A stretch of 64,000 nucleotides of DNA, from NCBI GenBank assembly GCA_014728215.1, contig WJLZ01000068.1, positions 18,467 to 82,466 of the forward strand, written 5' to 3'. A program made the position numbers and the translations under genes. The stretch's first letter is position 1. Each line of letters begins with the position of its first letter. Source of the DNA: Chitinivibrionales bacterium (GTDB lineage Bacteria; Fibrobacterota; Chitinivibrionia; Chitinivibrionales; WJKA01). The notes below the pieces were generated by a model. The model did not search any database and had not been told where the DNA came from. It saw only the letters and a list, made by a program, of their open reading frames with translations. Below, one piece after another: positions 55,973 to 64,000 of this stretch.

Positions 55973-56886
55973 CTGAAATCTCTTTCTCTTTTCTGGTCTC
56001 CCCGGATAAGCAGGGATGGGTTTTCGGACAGCATTTTGGTCAGTTCATTCGCATTTTCCAAGGCTTCACGAAGGTTGATCAACGATACCATGATATCTTC
56101 ACGGCTCTGCTTAAGGGTAAGATCCAGAGTTTCTGAAATATTTCTTAATGAACGCATTGTGGAATCGACCGAGGTCAAGATTCCGGCGGTGTTTCCCTTT
56201 TCGATAGTGCCCGACAATTCATTGGCCACCTTCTTGATATCGAGCGCAATGCTGTCGACTGAGGTGAAAATATTCTGTGCAGAATTGGATATCTGCTCGA
56301 TATTCGGCCTGACGTTATCCAAAAATGATTTTGCATCCCCGGTAATGACCGCAACATTATCGATAATTTCTTTGACTGCTCTGAGGCTGTCGGGATGGGT
56401 GACGGTATTTATGTTATTGAGCAATTGCTCGAGCTTAGCCACAATAACTTCAGCCTTTCCGGATATAGCCGACATCATTGACGGTTTGGTCGGGATAACC
56501 GATTGCGGAGGAAGCAGATCGGCTTCGGACGATCCACCGAGGATATCGATATAAAGCTGCATGGTTATTCCCATCATATAGAGTTGGGCGACCATATCTT
56601 CTTTCATGGGGAAATCATGCTGGATTTTCATGGCAACTTTGATTTTTTGAAGATTTTTCGGGTTGTAGGAGATTTTTTCGACTTTTCCGATGCGAATGCC
56701 GTGAAACTTGACCGCCGCGCCGGGTTCGAGTCCGCTGAGAGATTCGCCTTCCCAGATTGCATAATAAACTTTTTCCCGCTCCCGGAGGCGGATTCCAACA
56801 GTAGTGACGATAAAGAGGCCGGTGAATATTGCACCGGCAATTAAAAATACTCCCAATCGGGCTCGCTGGGATACAGTCAGACTCAT
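55969..56886 (-). CDS. mlaD: MCE/MlaD-family substrate-binding protein
   Basis: 305 residues: one membrane helix (about 13-31), an MCE domain (about 38-115: YYAIWEGESLSGLEPGAAVKFHGIRIGKVEKISYNP), then a long helical region with repeats typical of tube- or ring-forming MCE proteins (VDSIALDIKKVANELSG, TVDSTMRSLRNISETLDLTLKQS). It binds lipids between membranes. It starts at the base where the ATPase gene ends. A second MCE protein is at 31677. Confidence 0.92.
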   Translation of the reverse strand: MSLTVSQRARLGVFLIAGAIFTGLFIVTTVGIRLREREKVYYAIWEGESLSGLEPGAAVKFHGIRIGKVEKISYNPKNLQKIKVAMKIQHDFPMKEDMVAQLYMMGITMQLYIDILGGSSEADLLPPQSVIPTKPSMMSAISGKAEVIVAKLEQLLNNINTVTHPDSLRAVKEIIDNVAVITGDAKSFLDNVRPNIEQISNSAQNIFTSVDSIALDIKKVANELSGTIEKGNTAGILTSVDSTMRSLRNISETLDLTLKQSREDIMVSLINLREALENANELTKMLSENPSLLIRGDQKRERDFR

Positions 56887-57680
56887 TATTTCTCCGTTGT
56901 GGATGAGGTTGTGCTATTTGATTCGGGAATGTCATAATCGGTTTGCTTCCGGTTGAAGAAATCGCTTATGGGACCGGAATCGATATTACGTGCATCCGAA
57001 AAACGCCCGTCAAAGAGCACATGACCTTTATGTAAGAATATAATACTATCCGATATTTTTTCAATAGAAAGCAGTTCGTGGGTGACCACGACAATTGTTA
57101 TTCCGAGTATTTCCCGAAGTTTCAGGAGGAGTTCATCCAGAGCTGCGGAAGTCACCGGGTCGAGGCCGGCGGACGGTTCATCGCAAAAGATGAGCGGGGG
57201 ATCCAGAACCAGGGCGCGGGCAAGTGCTGCGCGTTTGCGCATGCCGCCCGAAAGTTCGCCGGGATACAGCTCCCCTGCATGGGGCAAATCAACCTGGGTC
57301 AATTTCAACTGAACCACTTCATCGATAATATCCTGGGATAATTTCGTATGCATCTGCAGGGGAAGGGCAAGGTTCTGGGCGACTGTCAGGCTTCCCAGGA
57401 GCGCACCGTTTTGAAATAATACCCCGATTTTTTTCAATAACTCTTCGGTCTCAGGCGAGTCAGGGTCCTGCATCGTTGTTCCAAACAACCGGACCGATCC
57501 GGAATAGGGCTTGATAAGGCCGATTATTGTTTTTAAGAGCGTGGTCTTGCCGCATCCCGACGACCCCAGAATGACCCGTATCTCAGAAGAGGGTACGGTT
57601 GTGGAAATATTATGGAGCACGGCCTTTTCGCCATACTTGACCGTCAGATTGTTACAGGATATTATCGGTTGTTCGCTCAT
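56886..57680 (-). CDS. mlaF: MlaF-type ABC transporter ATPase
   Basis: 264 residues: Walker A GSSGCGKTT, Q-loop LFQNGALLGSLTVAQN, signature LSGGMRKRAALARAL, Walker B LIFCDEPSAGLDP and switch VTHELLS. It powers lipid transport with MlaE. The C-terminal ~30 residues are an extra acidic/Ser-rich tail. It begins 5 bases after mlaE and touches mlaD. Confidence 0.95.
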   Translation of the reverse strand: MSEQPIISCNNLTVKYGEKAVLHNISTTVPSSEIRVILGSSGCGKTTLLKTIIGLIKPYSGSVRLFGTTMQDPDSPETEELLKKIGVLFQNGALLGSLTVAQNLALPLQMHTKLSQDIIDEVVQLKLTQVDLPHAGELYPGELSGGMRKRAALARALVLDPPLIFCDEPSAGLDPVTSAALDELLLKLREILGITIVVVTHELLSIEKISDSIIFLHKGHVLFDGRFSDARNIDSGPISDFFNRKQTDYDIPESNSTTSSTTEK

Positions 57681-57685
57681 AATTA

Positions 57686-58777
57686 TTATATGAATGAAAA
57701 GATTGCATCTGCCAGAATGATAACTGAAATTGTTGTTACAACACAGGCTGTTGTTCCCCTGCCGACCTGTTCGGCCCCACCCTTTACCTTAAAACCGTAA
57801 TAGGATCCGATCCAGATAATAAGCCAGGCAAAGACTATCGATTTTAAGAAACCAACCATAAAGTCTTTAAACATGGTGAACGAGAACAGCTCAGTGAAAA
57901 AGACATTCGGTGCAACGTCAAGATAACTCACGGCAACAAGAAGACCGGCGAGAATTCCGATAGCCGAGGCAAGCATGGCAAGAGGGGGCATAGTAAATGT
58001 TATTGCCCAGAATTTCGGCATAACAACAAATTGCACGGGGTTGATTCCCATTGTTTGGAGCGCATCCAGTTCTTCACCCACACTCATCGTTGCAATCTCG
58101 GCCGTGGTTGCACTGCCGGTCCGGGCAGCAAGAATAATCGCGGTCATAAGAGGGCCAAACTCGCGTATCATACCCCACCCAACCATCGGTGCAAGTAAAA
58201 CGCCGGCGCCAAAAGTCCGTAACTGTATCGCAGACTGCCAGGCAATTACCAGGCCGATAAGAAATGCAAGAAGCAAAACGATTAAAACAGCCTGATAGCC
58301 AAGATGAAACATCTGCTCACCGAGAACACCTTTGCGAAAATCCCTTTTTTTTAAAAGACCCGGGCCGCTCCAATATAAAATCTCCACCAGCATCGAAAAG
58401 GCCTGCATAAGCTGGTCTTTAATTTCAATTACCTTGTCGCCGGCTTTCAGGAATATCGAACGGTCATCTGCCTTAGAATCGGGTTCGGTATGAACAGCTT
58501 TCCCCCACTGTTTCATCGTGGAGAGAAGATTGTCTGAAGCATTTTCCAGAATTACCTCATGGCCGGCTTTCCGGTATATCGACTGAAGCAGGGTAATAAA
58601 TGAAATGCCGGCAGAATCGACACTGGAGGTTTTGGCGCAATCAAGATGGAGATCCTCGGCCGGGGCGGTGTGGAGCAGTTCAAGATTGTCTTCCACCCAT
58701 TGCCGTGATGCCATTGAGGGCAGTTTAATCGTTTTTACAGAATCTCCAGGGCTTTTTTTGCTGTGGTTGATTTGCAT
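57686..58777 (-). CDS. mlaE: MlaE-family permease with fused N-terminal STAS domain
   Basis: 363 residues. Residues about 15-98 are a STAS domain (TSSVDSAGISFITLLQ, S55), normally a separate protein (MlaB) in E. coli. The rest is the permease: GYQAVLIVLLLAFLIGLVIAWQSAIQLRTFGAGVLL and REFGPLMTAIILAARTGSATTAEIATMSVGEELDALQTMGI. It moves phospholipid across the inner membrane. It heads the operon mlaE-mlaF-mlaD-pqiC-barrel, with a strong promoter upstream. The STAS domain probably regulates the transporter. Confidence 0.95.
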   Translation of the reverse strand: MQINHSKKSPGDSVKTIKLPSMASRQWVEDNLELLHTAPAEDLHLDCAKTSSVDSAGISFITLLQSIYRKAGHEVILENASDNLLSTMKQWGKAVHTEPDSKADDRSIFLKAGDKVIEIKDQLMQAFSMLVEILYWSGPGLLKKRDFRKGVLGEQMFHLGYQAVLIVLLLAFLIGLVIAWQSAIQLRTFGAGVLLAPMVGWGMIREFGPLMTAIILAARTGSATTAEIATMSVGEELDALQTMGINPVQFVVMPKFWAITFTMPPLAMLASAIGILAGLLVAVSYLDVAPNVFFTELFSFTMFKDFMVGFLKSIVFAWLIIWIGSYYGFKVKGGAEQVGRGTTACVVTTISVIILADAIFSFI

Positions 58778-58831
58778 AATAACTACTATTACGGGCAGTT
58801 AGGGGTAATAATTGAGCGTAAGGCCTACTAT

Positions 58832-58861
58832 AGTATAGAAAAAGAATCCATACCCTGTCAA
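58832..58861 (-). promoter_or_regulatory. strong sigma-70-type promoter of the Mla operon
   Basis: On the minus strand: TTGACA (58856-58861), 18 bases, TATACT (58832-58837). The -35 is perfect. Transcription would begin about 50 bases before the mlaE ATG. Confidence 0.75.
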
Positions 58862-59398
58862 CTTATTTGTTAGGTAAATACGGGGTTTTCCAGCTCCGAT
58901 AATGCTTCTACCCTATATGGTGTTCACGTGACACTGTCCTTCAATATGTAGTAGAGAGCAATTTTCGCTGGTACTAATCGAAATACAAATAAACGACAGG
59001 AGCGGGTACTGTTTCCTGTAAGTCGCTGATTTCAAAAAAATAACAAGGTGGCGAAGGTGAGCGGAAAAAGGGCTTGTTGTTCTGTTATATTTGATGAGAC
59101 GGAAAACCTGAAATGCCGTGGCCACTTGACCGAATGACCTGTCAAAAAGTCAAGTCGGGGTTAAAAAATCAGACATTTTTGCAGCTCAATAGATCGGGTT
59201 TTAACATGTTTTATTTCAATGTGTTACTGTGTTTGGTGTGTAGGGCTGGGGTGGGGACTTCAAAAAGAAGATTGCTGAATGTCTTGCTTTTTTTCAAAAA
59301 TATCGATATATTACTATCGCCGCTAAATAATTTAATTGCGGTAAATTTTTTAAAATTAACCACTTTTTACGCTCTTTTAAGAGAGGAGAAGATTGTCT
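58862..59398. other. non-coding region between divergent genes
   Basis: No convincing gene: a 108-codon plus-strand frame from 59113 overlaps the next gene and has no ribosome site. An ACTTGAC/GTCAAGT inverted repeat lies around 59123-59153. The AT-rich last 100 bases should hold the promoter of the zinc-site protein gene, whose GAGAGGAG site is at 59381-59388. Confidence 0.35.
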
Positions 59399-59848
59399 AT
59401 GCAGTTGCCCAAATCGAGGCGGCGACAGAAGCTTCGTGAAAAGAGGTGCCAGTATCCGGGATGCGGAAAGATCTTTTTTGGTATCCATATCTCAAAATAT
59501 TGTCCTGAGCACCGCCAAGACCGGTATCGGATCAGAAAAAGGACAAAGCCTGAAGATGTTAACATCAAGAATCAGACTTATAAGCACAGCTATACTGAAG
59601 TTGTGACCATGGTTCTGACCTGTGCATTGGAAGGGTGCGATCATCAGTTTGAAGTGAAGATCTATCCGCGTCAGTATGTCTATCCTAAATATTGTCAGAC
59701 CCACCGGAACGAGTACAAGCGTATTCGTCATTTGCAGGTGATCGGCCGTGAAGATCTCATTGAGCAGATGAAGCGGGAAGACGAAAGCATCCAGATCGAT
59801 CTGCCTGAAATGGAAAAGAAGAACAAAAAAGAGGCTGCTGCCTCTTAA
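59399..59848 (+). CDS. protein with two tandem Cys/His zinc-binding units
   Basis: 149 residues, no family recognised. Two related units are visible: C17-x4-C22 ... C35-x2-H38 (CQYPGCGKIFFG, YCPEHRQDRYR) and C75-x4-C80 ... C99-x2-H102 (CALEGCDHQFEV, YCQTHRNEYKR). Both look like single zinc sites and share the ending YC-x2-HR, so the gene arose by internal duplication. The basic N-terminus (KSRRRQKLREKR) and charged C-terminus suggest a nucleic-acid-binding protein. The ATG at 59399 lies 10 bases after the GAGAGGAG site; a TTG at 59393 is possible. Confidence 0.75.
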   Translation: MQLPKSRRRQKLREKRCQYPGCGKIFFGIHISKYCPEHRQDRYRIRKRTKPEDVNIKNQTYKHSYTEVVTMVLTCALEGCDHQFEVKIYPRQYVYPKYCQTHRNEYKRIRHLQVIGREDLIEQMKREDESIQIDLPEMEKKNKKEAAAS

Positions 59849-59879
59849 TAACCATACTCTTACATAGCAGTAATCTAAT

Positions 59880-59908
59880 GGGAAAGGAGCATTCCTTTCC
59901 CTTTTTTT
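59880..59908 (+). terminator. intrinsic terminator, insertion point of the group II intron
   Basis: GGGAAAGGA pairs perfectly with TCCTTTCCC (nine pairs, GCAT loop), followed by seven T. It ends the zinc-site gene; the intron starts two bases later, at 59910. Confidence 0.9.
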
Positions 59909-59909
59909 A

Positions 59910-60658
59910 GTGCGCCAAGCATGGCGCGCAGCGCCATGGCGGCGCTGGATAACCGCGGCGCGAAAGCAAAGCGGGAAGTGACTTGGGGGATGGAAGTTCC
60001 CCTTGGGGCCTTGATGACGGGAACCCATAGCCGAACACCAAGGGTGTCTATCGCGAGATGGAATCTGAAGGAAGGTGTAAGCAAACTCCCGGCCCGAGGC
60101 ACACGAAGTGCATATGAGGCACAAGCCGACTGGGCGAGCAGGCTAAAAGATGCGAAGCCCGAAGTCATCCGGAGTTGAGCTTGTGTAAATGCAACGGGTG
60201 TATGGGAGGAAAGCCACGCGTCTTACCTTGGGAGGTCTGACGGTTTGTGTTCGCTCACTACGCTGCCCGCAAGGGCAGTGGATGAATCGTCAGAAGTCAG
60301 CAGCGGTCATACTAAGGTGAATCGACCTGGATACGCCGCAAACTGCGGGGTATTAAGTGGCGACAATGGAAACGACCCAAAACGAGAGAGGAAAGCTTGA
60401 TGAAACGGGGTTTAGATGCCGAGACTGCGTGGAAATCCGCGGGGAATGGGCGAGGCCCCTGGTGGAATGCCGGGGCGTCTCACATGAACAAGGCATTCAA
60501 GATCGCTGACTTTGAACACATGGGACTCGTGTCACTGTTAACACGATTTCTAACAATCCGTAATCAATCTCGAACCGCCGTGTACGGAAACGTACGCACG
60601 GTGGTGTGAGAGGACGAAGAAGGCGAACCGTACGGCCCGTCTTCTTCTCCTACTCGAT
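59910..60658 (+). mobile_element. group II intron, class C-like, with deleted reverse transcriptase gene
   Basis: About 750 bases. The 5-prime end GTGCGCC matches the GUGYG start. Domain I/IV-type sequence includes GGGAGGTCTGACGG and GTCAGAAGTCAGCAGCGGTCATA, as seen before intron-encoded ORFs. Domain V is at about 60572-60605: two helices with a GAAA tetraloop and a two-base CG bulge, with a CGC triad as in class C. Domain VI follows (GAAGAAG/CTTCTTC), and the 3-prime end is near CTACTCGAT. Placement just after an intrinsic terminator is the habit of class C introns. Only the end of the maturase gene remains, so it could splice or move only with help from another protein. The GC content is visibly higher than the flanks. 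Confidence 0.85.
60316..60609 (+). pseudogene. remnant of intron-encoded reverse transcriptase/maturase
   Basis: The open frame after an in-frame stop encodes only the maturase (domain X) C-terminus: WIRRKLRGIKWRQWKRPKTRE, then LGL-like RGLDAETAWKSAGNGRGPWWNAGASHMNKAF and a short end inside domain V. A full protein has about 400-500 residues; the catalytic YxDD part is missing, and the join to the region right after the GGTCATA leader points to an internal deletion of roughly 1.2 kb. No start codon precedes the remnant in frame. Confidence 0.85.
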
Positions 60659-60789
60659 TTTTTATGAGAGATTTTGTTTCACCGTCATGGTGAAGTGAAT
60701 ACCACTAATCGGCGCTAATACTTTTTTTTTACTGCCTTCAGATCATATTTTCTTAGATTAACATTTTTATTTATCCTCTATGAGGGGCT

Positions 60790-61902
60790 ATGAAATCATA
60801 TCATCAGGCGCTCGAGACTGTAAGTGGTTCGGTCGATAGTTTCTTTAAAAAAGCCTTCGATACAGTATGTATAAACAGGCCTTCAATAGATTTTTCCACG
60901 CTCAAAGACAAACCGATCATGATTGCCAGCAGTCATAGAAGTCAGGCTGATTATTTTTTGATCGGAAGTCTTCTTAACCGGATGGGTATCGATAATCTCA
61001 GATTTGCCGCCGGTGATAACCTTACGAATTTACCGATTATCGGGGACAAATTCAAGCAATGGGGAGCGTTCCCTGTCGAACGCCACAGGGCAAACAATCG
61101 CTCCTATATTCTCACGTTATGTAATCAGGTTTCCAGCATGCTGGAGCAGGATGATAATGTGATTGTGTTCCCGGAGATGGGGCGCAGCTACAGCGGCAAA
61201 ATGCTTGAGATGAAACAGGTTATCATCGGTGCCGCGGTTCTGGCGCAGGCGCGCAACCCCGAAAAAACCTATCTCTACCTTCCGTGCTCCATTTCCTATG
61301 AGCAGCTTCCCGAACTAGAATATTTCGATACCCTTCTCAAGGGCAAGAAAATGAGGGCCCAGGAAAACAGCTTTTTCAAAAAAGCCATGGGTAATATCAA
61401 CTATTTCGGTGCTGATGCCGTTGCGTTCAGCAAATTCATTTTTGCCCACCGGTTTGGAAAACGATACGGCAGTGTGTATGTCGATGTTGGAGAACCGGTA
61501 GCGATAAACGATATTGTCGATCTCAAAGCATTGCATAACCCCAAAGCATCAAATGAGTTCTGGGCAAATCGCACGGCCATGAAAAAAATCAGCATAGAAA
61601 TCTACAACCGGCTGCTGGCTCTCTACCGGATATTTCCTGCAAGTATCGTTGCCCATATAATGAACGATCATCGTGCAATGAAACTCTCCGAAATAAAACC
61701 ACAGATTTCATCGGTAATAGAAAAATTGCAGGCAAAGAAACGAAATTTACAAACAATAGAATCGTTATCGGAAGATGATATCATTGAAGACGGCATTCGG
61801 GTGTTGAGTCGCATGAGTGCGGTAAAACTCAGGAACATGCAGGCGGTTATCCGGAAACAGTTTGCTGTCAAGTATTATGCGGCATTGCTTAATGTCGATT
61901 AA
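60790..61902 (+). CDS. PlsB/PlsC-like glycerolipid acyltransferase
   Basis: 370 residues. Acyltransferase motifs: H49-RSQA-D54 (ASSHRSQADYF), FPVERH (motif II-like) and FPEMGRSYSGKM (motif III, FPEGGRSRTGK-like). The ~370-residue length and the long C-terminal helical part place it nearer the PlsB-like branch than PlsC. It would acylate glycerol-3-phosphate or lysophosphatidate at the inner membrane. It precedes the diadenylate cyclase fusion by 12 bases. Which substrate it uses cannot be told. Confidence 0.85.
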   Translation: MKSYHQALETVSGSVDSFFKKAFDTVCINRPSIDFSTLKDKPIMIASSHRSQADYFLIGSLLNRMGIDNLRFAAGDNLTNLPIIGDKFKQWGAFPVERHRANNRSYILTLCNQVSSMLEQDDNVIVFPEMGRSYSGKMLEMKQVIIGAAVLAQARNPEKTYLYLPCSISYEQLPELEYFDTLLKGKKMRAQENSFFKKAMGNINYFGADAVAFSKFIFAHRFGKRYGSVYVDVGEPVAINDIVDLKALHNPKASNEFWANRTAMKKISIEIYNRLLALYRIFPASIVAHIMNDHRAMKLSEIKPQISSVIEKLQAKKRNLQTIESLSEDDIIEDGIRVLSRMSAVKLRNMQAVIRKQFAVKYYAALLNVD

Positions 61903-61914
61903 GGAGGAAATTAC

Positions 61915-63315
61915 GTGGCATTTCATCAGTATGTAAAAGTCCGGACAGTAATCGATCTTGAATTGAAAGACAAAACCGATTCGTTAAAAGAAATGACTCA
62001 GACCCTTTGCAAAGCCATGGGGATCAGGAAGCAGAAGGCGATTGTTGACGATTTGTTGAAACGGGAGGAATCCGCTTCGACATTCATCGGCCAGGGAATA
62101 GCAATTCCTCAGGCCCGCGCGGCGATAAAGGATGAATTTGCGATTGCTGTTGGCCGAAGCGTTTCGGGTATCAAATACGACGCCGCCCGGGGAGCGCTTG
62201 CCCATATCATCGTGCTGGTACTTGTTCGTGATGAAGATATCGACAGCGGAAAACAAGTTTCCCTTCTCTCGGAAATAGCCTCATGCTTTAAATCGGATAT
62301 TGTTCGCGAACAGATATTGAACACACCGGGGCCGGTTGATGTGCGGTCGGTGGTATCGTCATTTGACCAGCGGTCGGTAGCACAGAAAAAAGTTCGTCAG
62401 CAGAAAAAAACAGTTCCCGCTCCGGTGTTGCGAAATGCCATAGCATTGGCCCGTGATATCAAGGCCGAAGCCGTATTTGTCTTTGCCGATTCGGTGAGGG
62501 ATAATGACTTTCTGGATAAGCTGAGGATTCGCCAGAAACTGATAATTGCTACAAGTAACAAAGCCCGTTTCGATGAAAAAGACCGGAGAATCCATGCGAT
62601 CATTCAGGCCCCGCCCATGCTCTCCGAACGGATCGGTCAGATTAAAATCGGAATTCTTTTAGGGCTTTCCCGGAATCTTATCAGCCGTGAAGACAAAGTT
62701 GTTTGTGTGTGCGGCAATCCGAAAAACGGTGTTTTCGACACCCTGGTCGCCCTTGACATCGGACGGGAATACGAATTTTTCTTTACCGAAACCCGCAGCC
62801 TGCTTCCACCTGATGTCAAGCCTGAGGTGCTCGAGCGGGTACTTGGTATTGCCGGCGAAATTGCCGTTGAAGGACGGGAGGGAAAACCGACCGGAACAAT
62901 CTTCGTGCTGGGAGATACCAACACGGTTAATGTCTATGTCCGCCAGTTGATTATCAATCCATTCAGGGGGTACAGTGAGGCCGAACGGAATATCATGGAC
63001 CCTGGCCTCGATGAAACGATCAAGGAATTTTCGTCCATAGACGGCGCTTTTGTAATTACCGGTGACGGTATCGTTCTTTCTGCGGGAAGTTTTCTTCGTC
63101 CACAGGGTGAAATCGAGCCTCTTCCGAGCGGGTACGGCTCAAGACATGTCGCAGCCGCCATGATCACGGTATGCACCAAAGCTCTGGCTATCACCATATC
63201 AGAATCAACCGGCACCGTAACGCTGTTCAAGGAAGGCACGATCATGATGTCGTTGTCGCGGCCGGTCATGCAAAGTAAAAAAATGCCTCAAAAAACTCAA
63301 CCGACTATACATTAA
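61915..63315 (+). CDS. EIIA-like / pyruvate-kinase-C-like / diadenylate cyclase fusion protein
   Basis: 466 residues in three parts. Residues about 10-150 resemble a PTS EIIA type 2 domain (STFIGQGIAIPQARAA), but the phospho-histidine position is Gln66, so it likely senses rather than carries phosphate. Residues about 170-290 look like the pyruvate-kinase C-terminal alpha/beta domain (VLRNAIALARDIKAEAVFVF). Residues about 320-450 are a DAC (DisA_N) domain with D376-G-A and R410-H-V-A-A, so c-di-AMP synthesis from two ATP is expected. No membrane helices, unlike CdaA. The start is GTG with an AAGGAGG site. The domain mix suggests coupling c-di-AMP to carbon or energy state. Confidence 0.88.
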   Translation: MAFHQYVKVRTVIDLELKDKTDSLKEMTQTLCKAMGIRKQKAIVDDLLKREESASTFIGQGIAIPQARAAIKDEFAIAVGRSVSGIKYDAARGALAHIIVLVLVRDEDIDSGKQVSLLSEIASCFKSDIVREQILNTPGPVDVRSVVSSFDQRSVAQKKVRQQKKTVPAPVLRNAIALARDIKAEAVFVFADSVRDNDFLDKLRIRQKLIIATSNKARFDEKDRRIHAIIQAPPMLSERIGQIKIGILLGLSRNLISREDKVVCVCGNPKNGVFDTLVALDIGREYEFFFTETRSLLPPDVKPEVLERVLGIAGEIAVEGREGKPTGTIFVLGDTNTVNVYVRQLIINPFRGYSEAERNIMDPGLDETIKEFSSIDGAFVITGDGIVLSAGSFLRPQGEIEPLPSGYGSRHVAAAMITVCTKALAITISESTGTVTLFKEGTIMMSLSRPVMQSKKMPQKTQPTIH

Positions 63316-63341
63316 ATTTTATCCGGTAAGGAGAATAGAAA

Positions 63342-64000
63342 ATGGCAGTAAAAATAACCTATGATGACCGTCCGTTGCGGGATATAATTGAAACCGATGA
63401 AAGAAATGCTTACGACCGTTCGGTTGAAACAGCAGAGAAGATGCTTAAGCAGAAGAACGGGCCGGGGAGTGATTTCCTCGGATGGCTCGATCTTCCGAAA
63501 ACAATTGATAAGGGCCATCTCGAAAAAATATCGTCAAAGGCAGCCGAGCTCCAGTCCAAAGCCGACATTCTTATCTGTATAGGCATCGGCGGGTCTTATC
63601 TCGGGGCCCGGGCGGCGATCGAATTCATGCTCTCGTCCTTCGACGACCTTCGGAAAAAAAGGGTCATTTTCGCCGGACACCAGGTCAATTCCGATTATCT
63701 TGCCGACCTCAAGCAACTGGTCGATCAGAATGACATCGCGGTCAATGTCATTTCAAAGAGCGGAACCACGACCGAGCCCGGCATTGCCTTTCGCATTGTC
63801 CGCAAATGGCTCGAAGAAAAATATGGAAAAAAAGAAGCGGCATCGCGTATTGTGGTCACCACTGATCCGAAAAAAGGAGCCCTTCACAATATGGCAAAAG
63901 AGGAAAAACTCACGACCTTCGATATCCCGCCCGATATCGGCGGCCGCTTTTCGGTCCTCACCCCGGTGGGCCTCTTTCCCATCGCCTTTGCCGGGATCAA
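63342..64000 (+). CDS. pgi: glucose-6-phosphate isomerase, N-terminal part (runs off the window)
   Basis: The ATG at 63342 has a good AAGGAGA site; the frame stays open to the last base, so the C-terminal part is missing. About 220 residues visible, with the sugar isomerase (SIS) fold: DILICIGIGGSYLGARAAIEF, VISKSGTTTEPGIAFRIV and GGRFSVLTPVGLFPIAFAG. It interconverts glucose-6-P and fructose-6-P. Active-site residues beyond the edge cannot be checked. Its place after the EIIA-like/DAC gene could tie c-di-AMP to glycolytic flux. Confidence 0.92.
   Translation, partial: MAVKITYDDRPLRDIIETDERNAYDRSVETAEKMLKQKNGPGSDFLGWLDLPKTIDKGHLEKISSKAAELQSKADILICIGIGGSYLGARAAIEFMLSSFDDLRKKRVIFAGHQVNSDYLADLKQLVDQNDIAVNVISKSGTTTEPGIAFRIVRKWLEEKYGKKEAASRIVVTTDPKKGALHNMAKEEKLTTFDIPPDIGGRFSVLTPVGLFPIAFAGI

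Noticed and set aside
59124..59153. CTTGAC/GTCAAG inverted repeat as terminator
   Set aside because: Long loop and no T-run on either side; not a convincing terminator.
59113..59439. 108-codon plus-strand frame before the zinc-site gene
   Set aside because: Overlaps the start of the better-supported gene, has no ribosome site, and its composition is not protein-like.

Overview
The window is a continuous piece of a Gram-negative bacterial chromosome, dense with housekeeping genes. Outer-membrane biogenesis genes (lptC, lptA-like, lptB, an Mla/MCE lipid transporter, an LpxL-like acyltransferase, many lipoproteins and two predicted beta-barrels) show a double membrane. A bacterial GGGP synthase, a SWIB protein with a histone-H1-like tail, DivIVA, a eukaryote-like (type 2) IleS and an embedded sorting-like domain in a secreted protein together suggest the FCB superphylum, most likely Fibrobacterota (Chitinivibrionia/Chitinispirillia-like). 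That placement is inference from gene content, not from a phylogeny.

Layout. 1-2.5 kb: end of a mannose-6-phosphate isomerase-like gene, then nifS-nadA (NAD synthesis with its Fe-S supplier). 2.7-6.4 kb: a tightly overlapping four-gene unit of ECF sigma factor, zinc-finger anti-sigma-like protein, caspase-beta-barrel fusion and secreted protein. 6.5-17.4 kb: a Cys-cluster protein, a priming sugar transferase, a TonB-like lipoprotein, coaE, a fused PP2C phosphatase/RsbW-type kinase, a comM/yifB ATPase, an MBL hydrolase, the SWIB protein and two tandem STAS genes. 17.7-25.2 kb: a secreted modular protein, then the division-linked cluster yggS-yggT-divIVA-yggU-punA-ileS. 25.3-32.9 kb: lipid A/LPS export genes, rpoN, lipA, hpf, an MCE gene and HPr. 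33-43 kb: hom-thrC-apgM (threonine pathway without a recognisable thrB), a second priming sugar transferase, an HDOD/HD-GYP signalling pair and asd. 43.3-47 kb: an NfeD/flotillin operon. 47.4-53.4 kb: a primary-like sigma factor, recA, alaS and GGGP synthase. 53.5-58.8 kb: an MlaE-MlaF-MlaD-PqiC-like transporter ending in a beta-barrel gene, with a strong promoter. 59.4-64 kb: a duplicated zinc-site protein whose terminator is followed by a group II intron with a deleted maturase gene, a PlsB-like acyltransferase, an EIIA-like/diadenylate cyclase fusion, and pgi running off the end.

Most notable: (i) a predicted c-di-AMP synthase fused to an EIIA-like domain with Gln in place of the phospho-His; (ii) the group II intron placed just after an intrinsic terminator, with most of its reverse transcriptase deleted; (iii) the ECF/anti-sigma/caspase-barrel operon; (iv) an Mla operon encoding its own candidate outer-membrane beta-barrel; and (v) several signalling proteins with a substituted catalytic or phospho-acceptor residue.
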